Origin: Austropuccinia psidii
Lineage: Eukaryota > Basidiomycota > Pucciniomycetes > Pucciniales > Sphaerophragmiaceae
NCBI GenBank assembly: GCA_023105745.1
Contig: JALGQZ010000011.1
Span: 35,034,594-35,098,593 of the forward strand
Direction: 5' to 3'
Length of the DNA stretch: 64,000 nucleotides
The notes beneath the pieces were generated by a model. That model ran no database searches. It was not told where the DNA came from and saw only the letters and a program-made list of their open reading frames with translations. This document shows, in pieces, positions 49,976 through 61,675 of this stretch (its first letter is position 1; every line of letters begins with the position of its first letter). Made by a program: the position numbers and the translations under genes.

Positions 49976-50132
49976 TGTAGGAATTTTCTATGAATATCTT
50001 GATAATATTCCTATTAATCTTGAGTACTATGACAAATATAATGGAAATATATAATAATAAGATTATCCTAATCAACTATAAATACATAATGCTAAATTAT
50101 ATATTTGACTTGATATATAATAGTAGCTATAC
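49976..50132 (-). repeat. LTR end fragment (B subfamily)
   Basis: TGTAGGAATTTTCTATGAAT and CTTGAGTACTATGAC repeat the start of the neighbouring LTRs. The fragment is about 155 bp and is followed by a complete LTR start at 50133. It is a truncated older copy at the integration site. Confidence 0.5.
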
Positions 50133-51960
50133 TGTAAGAGTTTTCTATGAATCTCTTGATAATGCTAATATAAATCAAGAAAAATATGATAAGATGAAGC
50201 TATTATAGAAGCAAATAAACAAATGAATAATTTCTAAATTCTTTATTTTACTTGTTATACATCACTACTGACTACAAAAGTAAGCAGTAATTTTCTGTGA
50301 CAATTGATTACAAGAAGATATGATGCTAACACACCTTATTAAAAGAAAATGGAGGTATTTTTATTAGCAATTATTTTTTGAAAGAATAAGAATTATAAAT
50401 TCTTGAATAAAATAAAAATTGAAGAAATGACTTACTGATTCTCCAAAGAGAACCTCAAAAAATTTGGAAAGTTATTTTTGATGGATTATTTGTGTATTTA
50501 AAGAATAAGAGGTGTATAAAAAAATTGATATAAAAATGGCAGTTAAAATAATATTGGTAATGATGATACTACTTTATTTCATGTTCTTCTTGCTTCTCTG
50601 AAGAAATGAAAAGATCTACCAATGATATATGACTAAAAATTAATTATTTTATCAAATATTTCATGATTTAACTTAATGATAATGATGAATATCAGAAAAA
50701 AAGCAACATTATGTGTCTTTAAAGTCTCAAAACGCTCACAGAGGTGTGCAGCATTGTGAAAAAAAGAAGGTTGAAAGCCTATATACTATATTCATATCAA
50801 TAATTAAATCACTTTTTGTCATGTAAAATTATTGTAATTACTTTATTTAATAAGGCTAAAAATGCATTTATGGTCAAGAAATAACAATATTTCATGAGTA
50901 AATATTTTCTCATTTAGAAATGAACACTGAACTTCAAAATATATAAATGTTTCTGGAAATTTTATCACAGGTTGTATGTTTTGTGAATTTTTAAATATTC
51001 AATGTTAAACATGGAATCATCAAATAGCCCTAAGTAAAGCTTCTAATTCATTTTAAAAATTCATAATTATTTTTGGTGATAATATAGCTTAAAAAATTAT
51101 TCATTAGGCCTGAGGTTATCAGAAATATTCATTCAGAATTTTATTTTGATGTTTTACCTACTACTCTATGGGATTCAGGAAAATAGCATAGTGACAGCTG
51201 CTTGCAATGAGGTAATATCATGGATTATGATCCAAGAAAGGCTTTTATTTTTTGAATTTTGGCTTATAAATGGGAAATAGCTAATAAGGTACATGGTTTT
51301 AGGAGTAAGAGTTGCTAATCACCTCCTTGTCATGTCAAAATAGCATCTTCTTTGCTATTTTCTCATAATGTTATGGGACTTAGCCTCAGTAACAAAATTC
51401 AAAAATGTATTAATTGACTAATTATTCCATTAACAGACATTTATAAAATCTCTGACACCAGATATGCTTCAGAGGCCTCATGAGTTTAGGTACCCTGGCT
51501 GTCTTTGAAGTCCTTTGTCCCCCTTGGCTAATTTTATGTCAAAAACTGTAATTCAGGCTCAATGTGTACTATCTGCTATGAACTTAGCAAAGCCTTATGT
51601 GAAAATGAATTATTTTCAAGCTCTAAAAACATGAATAACACTCAGACAAGTGCATATTTAAAATAGGAATTTCCATTATCCCTTTATTTTGGCATAAAAA
51701 TCCAAAAAGCAAAAGATTAAACAAACGGTTTATGTGGTAGTAATGATGAGGTGTTGAATTATGTTCCATATTACCACCTCACAGAGTCAATTCAAGTTTA
51801 TACAGATTATGAAGCTACCCCAGGGGAAGTATTTTCTTTTCTTTGAGAAAAATAATGAATTTTGAATATGAATATGACTTATGGTTCATGAATATCAGAT
51901 TTGTTATTTGAGATTATTTGTAGGAGATTTGAGTATGTAAGATATAACTCAAAGCTCATA
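50133..51960 (-). mobile_element. Solo LTR of the B subfamily
   Basis: 1828 bp from TGTAAGAGTTTTCTATG to CAAAGCTCATA in plus-strand view, with perfect duplications TATAC at 50128-50132 and 51961-51965. The middle shares the GGTACCCTGGCTGTCTTTG block with the B1 and B2 LTRs. It lies 60 bp left of the B2 3' LTR. Confidence 0.85.
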
Positions 51961-52020
51961 TATACAGAAATAAGAAATTACCATCTACCATTATAGGCTA
52001 CAAGAAACCTTCATAATAAA

Positions 52021-53914
52021 TGTAAGATGTGTCTATGAAACTGTTGATAATATTATTATTATTCAACAGTACTATGACTGTTCTTATGACTTTTAATAAT
52101 AAAAAAGTTGTTATAACCACAATTAAATAATTAAAGAATTATTTCTTTTATGTGTCATACACTACTAGTGATTATAACAGTAAGCAGTAATTGTCTACAA
52201 GAATCAATTACAAGAAGAATTTAATAATAAAAACTTCTTTTATTAAGATAATATAATTATCTTTTACAATAATAATTATAAAGATAATTCTTGAAGAAAA
52301 CTATTACTAGAGAAAAACTTTAAGAATTGAGATAAATTACTCACTATTAATCCAATGAACCTTTTTAGAAGATAATAGTAGAGAAATTTGATGTGGAATT
52401 GTGGATTTAATGGATCAAGATTGATTTATAACAGTATTACAACAATATATAGTTGATTTCTATGATTTTAGCTCTTTCTTATTGATTTCTGAACAAATAA
52501 AACACTTAAGAAATAGTTTTAACTAATACTTAATTGTTTGGTAATAAAGGTATAATATAATAACGTGATGATATGGAAAAAAAAGCAAGAGGAGGCGTCT
52601 TTTAAGTCTAAGACAGCTCACAGAGGCATTTCATAGAGCAAACTGAAAAACCAATGAGTGAGAAAACAATAAACCTTTTTGGATTATTGATTGCATCATC
52701 TATTGTCATGTAAGATTAACATAATTACTTAATTGAGGCTTTTACGTGACTACCAACACATTTATAGTTAAGAATAAAAAGAGTAACAACTGTAAAGCTT
52801 CTTTTATTCCAAAATAATCATTTATTCCTCAAAGTTATCAATGTTATTGGAAATTTCATTGCAGAATGTATTTACTGTAAATTTTTAAGGATTCTGTGTA
52901 TCACATGGAATCATCAAAAATGGAGTGTAAGTAAAACATTCAATTTTACATATAAAAGTATGATTATTTTTGGTTTTTATATGAATTATACAGTTTTAAA
53001 TTGGTCCTGAAAGCTTCAGGAAGATTAATCAAGACTTGTATTTTTAATGAATTTTTGAAGTTTTTACCTCATTTCTATGTAGAATTGCAAATAGCAGTAT
53101 ATGGTTGGTTGCTATGAGGTAAATCAATGGATACTAGTCCAAAAAGGGTCTTAATTACTCTTTTGGGGTTTATCCATGGTAATTAATTAAGAATTGACAT
53201 GGGTACAGGAGTCTAAGCTGTTCTTTACCTCCTTGGCATGTCAAAATAGCAGGTTATTTGCTGTTTTCTTATGTTTTACTGAAGTTGTAACATGGTAACC
53301 AAGTTCCCAAAAGGTTTTAGTTTACTAATTAAGCCAAGATCAGCCATGAATCCAAGCTTTGGAGCTGTCCATGCCTCAGAGGCCTCAGAAGCTGGGTACC
53401 CTGGCTCTCTTTGATGTCTTTTGTCACCCTTGCCTATTTTTCACATCAAAATAGAAAATTAAGCTTCAAGTGAGATATCCACTATGGGTGTACCAAAAGT
53501 CCATGTAATAATACCATAACATTAAGTGCTCAAAACATGCATAACACTATTCTTGGTGTATATGTAACATGGGATTTCTCACATTCCCATTATTTTGGTG
53601 TGAAATAGAGAAAAACAAAAATTTTCACGGATCTTTTATGTGGTATTGACGTATTTTCCATATTACCACCTCAAAGAGTTGATTTGAGCTTATTCACTCT
53701 ATGGAGCTACCCTAGGTGAATCTTTGTGTAGAATCCAAATCTGGCCTTAAATCCATGGATTTACCTACTCAATAAAACATTGTTCATCTTTTCTGAAATC
53801 AAAAATGATGAATTTTGAATATATGCATGAGTTATGGGTTATGTATAGTTCAGAATTTATTTTTAAGATAATTGTGGCCTATTTGGGTATGTAAAATATA
53901 CCTCAAGGCTCATA
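52021..53914 (-). repeat. 3' LTR of B2
   Basis: 1894 bp. In plus-strand view it runs from TGTAAGATGTGTCTATGAAAC to CCTCAAGGCTCATA. It has the same landmarks as the other B LTRs, including GGGTACCCTGGCTCTCTTTG near 53395 and TCCCATTATTTTGGTGTGAAAT near 53585. The terminal TGTGAGCC reads TATGAGCC here. Confidence 0.85.
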
Positions 53915-53926
53915 TTCCCTCCCACC
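53915..53926 (-). promoter_or_regulatory. Polypurine tract of B2
   Basis: On the minus strand GGTGGGAGGGAA directly precedes the LTR. It is an all-but-one purine run in the correct place to prime plus-strand DNA synthesis. The equivalent is deleted in B1. Confidence 0.75.
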
Positions 53927-54058
53927 AAAAAAATAAAATTGTACTACAATTTTATCAATGGTATAAAGAAGAAAAAGACCCCAAAGGGGGTTAATGTCCA
54001 CTGTCCAACCTCTTTTCATTACTCAGATCAAGTAATCAAAAGCACATTTATATACATA

Positions 54059-54660
54059 TCAGGCTTGTGGCCTTCTTTCATGTCTAAATCTTAAGAGTTT
54101 ATCTGAGTCAGGTATTGCTGATTCTGCCAGCCATTCATCCTCATGTACTGGATTTCTATATCTGACAAGATATTCTCTTTGATTTTTACCCCTAAGTCTC
54201 CTTTCTTTAATGACTTTCTTTATCTTCTTGTATTCATCCTGTTCCACTGGTGGTACAGTCAAAGGAGTTGGGTTCCTTAAAGGAAACAATTCTTTGTCAG
54301 TTGGTTGATAAAGGTTTATCAGGCTGACTGGAAAGGTGGGGTGTTTATTGTCCAATTCACCACTCAATTACACTTGAACTGCATTGGTTCCCTGTAAGGC
54401 AACAATAACAAAAGGTCCTACATAAGAATCTTTGAGTTTCTTTGGGCCTTTGATATTATTAAAATTCAAGGTTGAAACTAGAACTAAGTCCCCTTCTTTG
54501 AATTCTGGTACTTTGTAAATCTTGTCCCATTTCTGTTTGGAATAGTCAAAAGCGTCATTCATACTTTGTTTTGCATGATATTTCACTTTATCAAGAATTC
54601 TCTTGAAGCTGGAAGCTGTAGGATGAATGTCAATCAAGTCTTTCCTCAGTGTATCTGATG
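54059..54660 (-). pseudogene. B2 integrase C-terminus with chromodomain-like tail
   Basis: The frame 54368-54637 holds IHPTASSF, DKVKYH, the SH3-like strands EGDLVLVSTLNF and YVGPFVIV, and ends at a stop after NAVQV. Past that stop, 54059-54367 continues in frame with the barrel's final strand, FPVSLINLYQP. It then has a basic RRLRGKNQREYLVRYRNP...DEWLAE segment with the aromatic and spacing pattern of a chromodomain, ending at 54059. In intact elements this part binds DNA and guides target choice. One stop separates the two halves, so it is scored as a pseudogene. Confidence 0.78.
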
Positions 54661-54682
54661 GGAGTATTGGATTCCATCCTTT

Positions 54683-55393
54683 TTATAACATACAAGGAGC
54701 TTGACCTGTGGAAGAATGGACTGATTTATTATATGCCAATTCTAATGTAGGTATCAAAATGCACCAGTAATGAGTAAAGCCATCTGAGTATTTGGATTTT
54801 AACCCATAAGCATAAAATCTCCTGATCATGTCTTCTAAAGTTTGAATCATTCTCTCTGCTAGCCCATCTGTTTGAGGGTGATATGCTGTAGAGAATGATA
54901 ACTTAGTCCCAAACAATCTATGAAGATTGGTCCAAAGTGCAGGTGTGAACTTGGGATCTCTGTCACTTATGATATTCTTGAATAGTTGTGTATGAGAAAT
55001 AACTCTACTCCATAGAAGAAGAGCTGTATCCATAGCTGTGTCATCTTTATGACATGGTAAGAATATGGGAGTCTTGCTATATCTGTCTACAATGACTAAA
55101 CAAGCACCACTTGGAGGAAGTGTTTTTACCCAATCCATGTAAACAACTTCCCAAGGGGATTTTGCTTCTTGAATATGGATCATAAGTCCAAATTTCCTGC
55201 CTGTACTCCTGTTTGCTTTTTGGCATCTGTCACAGGTATGGCAATATTCAATAGTCCCCTTTCTCCAAGATGGCCACCATGCACAGCTCTTCACTTTCTC
55301 AAGTGTTCTGTCCTCTGACAGGTGTCCGGAGTAGATTCTATCATGGCATTCATGAAGAATGGTACTGATAAGAAATCTGCTACACAATTTCAT
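54683..55393 (-). pseudogene. B2 integrase, zinc domain and catalytic core
   Basis: The frame is 236 codons. The zinc-binding part has HECHDRIYSGHLSEDR and CHTCDRCQK (residues about 14-65). The DDE core is complete: VYMDWVKTLP (first Asp, about 86), ISDRDPKF (second Asp, about 146) and TDGLAERMIQTLE (Glu, about 182). LELAYN and HSSTGQAP follow. The enzyme would insert the cDNA. It is the best preserved enzymatic piece in the window, but a stop follows CML before the C-terminal domain at 54660, so the whole polyprotein is dead. Confidence 0.85.
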
Positions 55394-55450
55394 TACACAA
55401 GAATATTTGGTTCTGTGCTAAATAATCCCATCAAACAAGTGAAATCTTTA

Positions 55451-56122
55451 TTAAGAATAGGAGCTTTTCCAAACTTCATCCAGTGAATTGACTAAAGATG
55501 TATTTTTGCAGTTTTTATCTAATAAGGAAGTCAAGATATTGCAATTCTTGTCTTGCTTATAAGATTCTCTGACTTGTTCAAAGAATTCAGTCCCAATATC
55601 AGTTATGTTAATTCCTTCAGTTGGAATTTGTGGTTCTGCTTCCAAAGGTACATAAGCTGGATTATCAGGAGTATTGGCTAATTCCCACCTGCTAAGTCCA
55701 TCAGAATTCTTGTGAATGTTTCCTGCTTTATGAAATATAGTCATGTTTCCTCTATATTCTTGAATGGCTATTTGCCATCTCAACATATGTCTGTTGGGAG
55801 GTTTGATGTTAAGAAGTGATTTCACTGCATTACAGTTGGTTATAACTTCAAAAACACTTCCATCAAGGTAATAATGCAATTTCTCAAGTGCCCATACCAA
55901 ACATGAGCACTCCATTTGGCTTGCACCTTATATGGCTTCTGTTGGTTTAATTTGTCTTGAGATGTAACAAATTGGTCCTTCTGTAGGTTTGTCATCAATA
56001 ATTTGGACTTGATTTAGGGCTTCCCCTAATCCATCTCCACATGCATCAATGTACAATTTAAAAGGTATATTCCAGTCAGGCATGAGGAGTAAAGGTGCTT
56101 CTGTAAGAGCTTTCCTTATCTT
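55451..56122 (-). pseudogene. B2 RNase H and connection region
   Basis: Minus-strand readings from 56122 down give [11 protein letters not shown] (first Asp), [10 protein letters not shown], and then the frame 55451-55915. That frame has [16 protein letters not shown] (Glu) and [13 protein letters not shown], where relatives, including B1, read [19 protein letters not shown] and a long acidic linker to integrase follow. A stop near 55920 splits it. RNase H would remove RNA from the hybrid; the Asp-to-Asn change removes a metal ligand. Confidence 0.8.
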
Positions 56123-56892
56123 CTAATAAGCTTTAATTCTCTCCTGTGTCATCTCAAATACTGGTTTTTGATCACAGATTCTATATAGTGACTTAGCTAG
56201 AATTGCAAAGTCTTTCAAGTGTTTCCTATAATAACCGGCAAACCCTAGAAAAGAAATCATTCCTTTTTTATTCTGGGGTATTGGCTTAAGTAACACTACT
56301 GCCACTTTATTTTTGTCAATACCCAAGCTTAAACCAGAAACAATATGTCCCAATGCTTGTATTTCTGCAAAACCAAAATTAAATTTCTTGAGTGAAATTT
56401 TCATATTCACTTCTGCAATTTTGTGAAGTACTGTTGCAAGTCTTTCAAGGTGAAAAGACCATGAATCAGAACATATGATGATATCATCAATATAAATGAT
56501 GAGCCATCCTTCAGATGATTCTGTTGGGAAGATGGTATTCATCATTCTTTGATAATGAGATGGTGCATTTTTGATACTAAATGGCATTCTAAGATACTCA
56601 TAAATACCACAGTGAGTGATAATTCTAAGTAATTTCTTGGCTTTAGGCATCTAAGGCTTTGGTGAAAGCCTTTCAATGCATCCATTGATGTTATATACTT
56701 GGATTTAGACAATTGGGTCAAGGTTTCTTGAGTTCTAGGAATTGGGTACCTATCTGGAACTGTGTAGGTATTCAATGCTCTAAAATCTCCAACCATAATT
56801 GATTTATCATTATGCCAAGCAATAATAAAAGGTGTTGTCACTTCAACCTCTTCATTATGGCCTACCTTCCTCAGTACACCAAGTTGGATCAA
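56123..56892 (-). pseudogene. B2 reverse transcriptase, frameshifted
   Basis: 56542-56892 holds the fingers (LGVLRKVGHNEEVEVTTPFIIA, abridged by a stop) with GDFRALN, DRYPIP and KYITSMDALKGFHQ (first catalytic Asp). After a shift, 56123-56650 holds [29 protein letters not shown] (YxDD intact), [17 protein letters not shown] and [12 protein letters not shown]. Both catalytic motifs survive, but the frameshift near 56640 and a stop at 56123 destroy the polyprotein. Confidence 0.85.
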
Positions 56893-57672
56893 CTATTGGA
56901 TATGTTCTTCTAAGGCTTCTCTAGCTCTGGGACTGGCTGGATAAGCTGGTCTTAGAAGTACTGGAGGATATGTTCTGTCAATATTAAGAGTAATATCAAC
57001 TTCATGTCCTTTTATAGCACCTAATGGTTCATTATAAGAGGCAAATGCATTATTATATGTGTATAACACATCAAGAAGTTCATGTCTCATCTTTGGTGAC
57101 AATGATGGATTAATTTGTGCTTCAAAAAGTTGATTTGCCACAAATTCTTCTTTATAAGTATCTTTTTTAGAAGATACCAGTGATATTTGTTTTGGAATAT
57201 TGGAAAAAGCAAATTTTTGTCTTTTGTTTTCTCCAATTGTGAAATATCTATCCTTATGGTTATTGATGTCAATACCATAAATATTCAAGTAATCATTTCA
57301 CAGAATAATGTGTTGAGATGTGCAATTTTCCATTAATACAATCTCAGTCTTCATTCTAATACTTACTGCTGGGTTTGGAAATACAAGATTAGTGTCCAAT
57401 ATACCTAAAGGGTACATATTATTACTGGCACTACTAAATTGTACACCCTCTATTGGTAATAAATGATTTTTCCATCCAGGGAGTATGACTTGAAGATAAT
57501 CTTTGCCCACACAAGTACAAAATGCCCCTGTATCCAAATTTACTTTGGCTTCAATATCATTCATCAGGATTGATGTGATACAAGATGCTCCAGCAGTGGA
57601 CCCTTTACCTCTAGCAGGTTTGGTTTTACACATTCTGGCATGCTGGAAATTGATCAGGTTATGGCAATCCAC
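56893..57672 (-). pseudogene. B2 aspartic protease and linker
   Basis: The frame 57298-57672 holds a Cys-rich start then VNLDTGAFCTCVG, with the D-T-G triad intact, GVQFSSASN, and ILDTNLVFPNPA with the IIL strand. A stop at 57298 interrupts it, and it resumes at 57288 with GIDIN, YFTIGENKRQKFAFSNIP and the acidic linker to RT (GHEVDITLNIDR, RPAYPASPR). It would cut Gag-Pol. B1 has lost the catalytic Asp. Confidence 0.82.
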
Positions 57673-57786
57673 ACTTCACTGTGGTAAGTGAGTATGGAAT
57701 TCTTTGACTTCAAAGAAAGCTGTAATGTTTTCAATGGGATAGTACTCTACTGGTGTATCTTCATAGACTGCAGAATCTAGGTCAGA

Positions 57787-59382
57787 TTATTCTTTCTCTT
57801 CAGTACACTGAACTTCTTCAATGACTTGAGCTTCATTGATTTTTGACTTTTTGGTGCAAGTGTTGGCTAAATTTGAAGTGCTTCCACATTTATGACACTT
57901 AAAGACAGGTCTTTCAGGTTTTCTGTCCTCTCTGGAAATTTTTGGGACCATTTTAGACTCCATAGGAACTTTAGTCCAAGTTTTACCAATTATTGTTCTA
58001 GTAATGATATCTTCCATTGCATTGATGTAGTCTTCTGTTGAACAGGTTTCTATACATTGGAGCTTGATAGCATGTTCCAGCTCTCCTCCACATTTTCTTA
58101 ATATTTTCATATTAATCATGGTGTCAGACATATCTGGGTGTTATGCAGATAATCTGTCTTTCTTCTTTAAGGACCAAGTAAGTGGTTTATCCTTTTCTGA
58201 GTTCAAAATGGCACTTTCAAAAGCATTTTCCATTTTAAAGGTCCAAGAATTATTGGCCCATTTGGTAATCACTTGAGATTTCCACCAAGACCAATCCTGT
58301 TTCCCATGATCTTGTCTCATCTTGTAATACCATTTCTTTGCAGTTCTGGTAAACAAACAGTGTAATTTTCCCACTATAATTTCATCAGGTATGTGAAAGT
58401 CTTCATGTAACATATCAATAGTTCAGATGAACTCAATATGGTTGTATCCTCCTTCACCAGAGAATGTTGGCCATTCTTCCAATTTGGGAATATCTTCTAC
58501 AGAGATACCATTTTCTCCTAGAAAAGGGGTTAGACTTTCTTTCACAGAAAGTTTTCCTTCAGTGAAGTGTGTGGAATGTCTTGGCATATGTGGATTTGAT
58601 TCATAATTCTTATGAATTTGTTCCACTTGTGCTAGTATTTCTTCTTTTAATTTCTTCCTTTCACTGTCACTTCTTGCCAAATGTGTGGCAAATTGACTTG
58701 TATTCTCAGCCACTGCCAAAACATAGTCTTTCAGAGCTCTAAGTTGATCATTGATGCTTCTTGTGGACAAATATTCTATTTCATCATCTTTGAAATGATA
58801 TTTACTCTCAATTCTGTCACATGTATTGGTAAGGAATTCCAGTTTGGCAATTATAGACTTATGCATTTCAGAAGAATGTTTATCATTCTTCTTTAAGTAA
58901 CCAATGTCCAAAGCTATCTTAGTTAACTTTGCATCAATTTTACCAATTTCTACATCAATACTAGTTTTAACAAAATTTATTTCTTGCATTATTTCTGTGG
59001 AAAAGTTCTGTTCATCCTTTCCTGATCCTTGGCTTTGAATTCCATAAGAGTCCTGGCCATATTGAAGACACTGTTGATGGCTGAAGGTTCTAATTTGGGA
59101 ATCCTGTACCCTTGTGGGTAAGGTCTGTGCCAATTGGCTTTGCCTTTACCCTTGCCTTTATGCTTCTTCTGGAGTCCTTTGGGGTTGTCTTTGGACACTT
59201 CTGGAGCTGGTAGATGCCACCGGGCCTTCTGTCTCCAAAGCTGGAGTCATTTCCAATTCCTTCTTCTAGTCTATGGATAAAAAACTTTGGTTCTTCAACC
59301 AATTCTTTATCTTCTTGACTTTGTCTTTGCAAGACAATGGGCTACAACCTCCTAAGAGTTCTATGGTCTTCTACTGACCCAG
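57787..59382 (-). pseudogene. B2 Gag, cut at its N-terminus by element C
   Basis: From 59382 down the reading shows VEEPKFF, THKGTGFPN, then, in another frame, KKHKGKGKGK and PYPQGYRIPKLEPSAINSVF (58989-59198). The large frame 58423-59133 has coiled-coil-like helices and ends in KLEEWPTFSGEGGYNHIEFI. The capsid-like 58141-58413 has FTRTAKKWYYKMRQ and DWSWWKSQ. The last piece, 57787-58131, has ETCSTEDYINAMEDI and the zinc knuckle CHKCGSTSNLANTC. Asn stands at the usual His of C-x2-C-x4-H-x4-C. It would form the particle shell. Confidence 0.8.
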
Positions 59383-61202
59383 TGTGAGCCTTAGAGGTAT
59401 TTTCATATACCCAAAAGACCACAAATGATAAATTAAGATACAAATATAAATAAAATAAATTTATTTATATTATAAAAATAGAAATTGAAATATAAATACA
59501 AATTTATATATAAAAATCAAAATTTAATTATAATTTAAAAATAAAATTACAATAAAATTTAAAATTATAAAAATACATTTTTACTTGTAAAAATTAAGTA
59601 AAAATGAATTTTTAATAAAAATCATGAAATTAAAATATTTTTGGTAAAAGGTTATATAAAATATATTATAGCTTTTTATCCAATAAATAAACCTAAAGAA
59701 ATTACCACACCATTGGATTCCTCATAAAAAATAAAGTGGGGTCACCTCTGGATGAAATTTCTGTAACTCAACTCTAAATAAGCTTAAATTAAGTTTTTAG
59801 TATTTTTGTACAAAAGTATGAAAATCCTCAAAACCTTAATTTAATTCACACCACATGTGGTGTTAACCATCAATTTTTGTGTTAAAATTGAGGTGTTGTG
59901 TTTAGTTTAGAAGTTATGGGGAATTGAAGTATTTTCAATTGAAATGTCAAAATATGTGCATGTATTACATAAGTGAACTTTAATTTACATATGAGGTATC
60001 AATTATCACAGATGTGTAATTAAAAACTCAATTGAATTACATGTGTAAATTATAATTGTATTACATGATGAGGAATTAAAAATAAATAAATAAATTGGAA
60101 AGATTAATTCTGGGGGGGGGGGAAAAGACACTCTAGCTCTAAGGGTGAGCTAGACCCCCAAAATCCTTGCTTACTGGCGTGGGATGTCAAAATCCATGCA
60201 AACGTTCATTACGTTTGGCCTGGAATTGAGTCACAGGGTCTGTGACTCAATTGATGATGAGGTTTTGATACCAACCAGGGTAGTTTTAACTGCTGCCAAG
60301 AGGGTAAAACTACCCTTAAGCTAAAACAATGTTAGTAAAAAAAGTTTTAACTTGTTTCTACGCCTCATACACACATTCTGACGTGTTTTGAAGGCTCTAG
60401 ACCAGGTATTGCTATAGTAATGGCTGATTTAAGGGTCTAAAATGGCTAAAAATAGCAAAAAATGGCTGAAACCAGCCCTTTTTTGGTCTAAACCAGGCTT
60501 CAATGATTCCATAATTGGATTTTCAGTTTTTCACGACTGACAAGAGTAAATTTCACTTTTGGAGTAAGAAAATTGATGGCTATAAAAGAATGTCTTCTTT
60601 GCCCCACTTTTCTCTTCATGTTAGAATCTTTTCCCTTTATAATTAGTTTGGACACTGTTAAACCAATCAATAAAAGATTCCAACCACCATTTTTTAAACA
60701 TTTTGAACCTTTTAACCACGTGAAAAAATAATTATAATCATTGCTTGTAACTCTTATAATCATTTTTACCCCTGAACCACCCTAAAAGTGAATTAAAGCA
60801 TCTTTCATAACTGCTAACTTTGTCACTTTGTCTCCAAATTCACTCTGGTCACTTTTGGGCGTGTTTTCTCTTTAAATATCTTTTTAAAGACTTTTTTCTT
60901 CAATTAATTGCTTTCATCTCTTTGTTCAATTAATTCCAATTGAAATTGCTCTTGAACAAATTTCTTTTGTAGCCTTAAATATCTCTTGTAGAGTATTTTT
61001 GGATAAATCTTTATTTTTGGTAAAACAATGAATTTTTATTATATTATTGTTTTATAATTGAAAATTTAACAAAAATGAAATTGATGTGACTTCTCTTAAA
61101 AATACTATTTCATACTATTTTTGAATAATTTTACCTCATACAAATTTTGAAGACAGGAAAAGTACTTGATATTTTATCCAAGTTTTATATCCACACCTTA
61201 CA
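59383..61202 (+). repeat. 5' LTR of element C
   Basis: 1820 bp from TGTGAGCCTTAGAGGTAT to TATCCACACCTTACA. It contains a run of about 11 G near 60112-60122, and an internal ACCAGCCC/GGCTGAAACC segment shared with the partial LTR at 1-1544. Confidence 0.85.
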
Positions 61203-61675
61203 TTTGGGGGCGTATCCGTGATATTTCAACTGTGACATAGCTTTTTAAATTTTTTTAATATTTTTTCTTATATTGAAAAATTTAAAAATATATAAAAAAT
61301 ACTTATAATTCAAAAAATCCTTCAAAAATAATTTCTTTTTATAATTATAAGTGAGGCTTTAATTTTTATTTCTCTTTTCAAAAAAACTTTTTTTACTTAA
61401 TTAACTTGCTTTTTTCATAAATTTTAATTTCTGAAAACGTGGTAAGACAAGAAAATATTGAAACGGCCTCCACAGTTACTAGCATTATTCCTGCAAGCAC
61501 TGTGATTTCTGACCATAATAGCACTGTTATTATAACTCAGAATAATCAACAAGAGCCAATTTCTTCTTAATTGATCAACTTGAATATAGGTAATACTCTT
61601 CAGAAAGCTAAAAATTTGGCAAATAGTAAGTTTTTGACATAAAATTACTATTTTAAACCTTTTTAATCATAGAAA
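61203..61675 (+). other. Primer-binding region and leader of element C
   Basis: TTTGGGGGCGTATCCGTGAT follows the LTR directly and resembles the same place in B1 (TCTGTGGGCCTGGCCATATT on the minus strand). The first 20 bases should contain the primer-binding site. The rest is an AT-rich leader ending at the ATG at 61676. Confidence 0.5.

Larger units (their letters stand above)
52021..59382 (-). mobile_element. Ty3/gypsy retroelement B2 (minus strand), cut by element C
   Basis: Read on the minus strand it runs from gag (cut at 59382) through protease, RT, RNase H, integrase and a chromodomain-like tail to a purine tract and the 3' LTR (52021-53914). It is the same family as B1 and better preserved: protease DTG, RT YIDD and integrase DDE are all readable. 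Each frame is nevertheless broken. The 5' LTR and gag start are not in the window; they should lie beyond the far end of C. Confidence 0.88.

Noticed and set aside
49976..51960. LTR start at 49976
   Set aside because: A second LTR start at 50133 has a perfect TATAC duplication with the right end, so the first 155 bp are a separate fragment.
60112..60122. Run of G as a functional quadruplex
   Set aside because: It is a single homopolymer run without spaced G tracts; length error or slippage is more likely.
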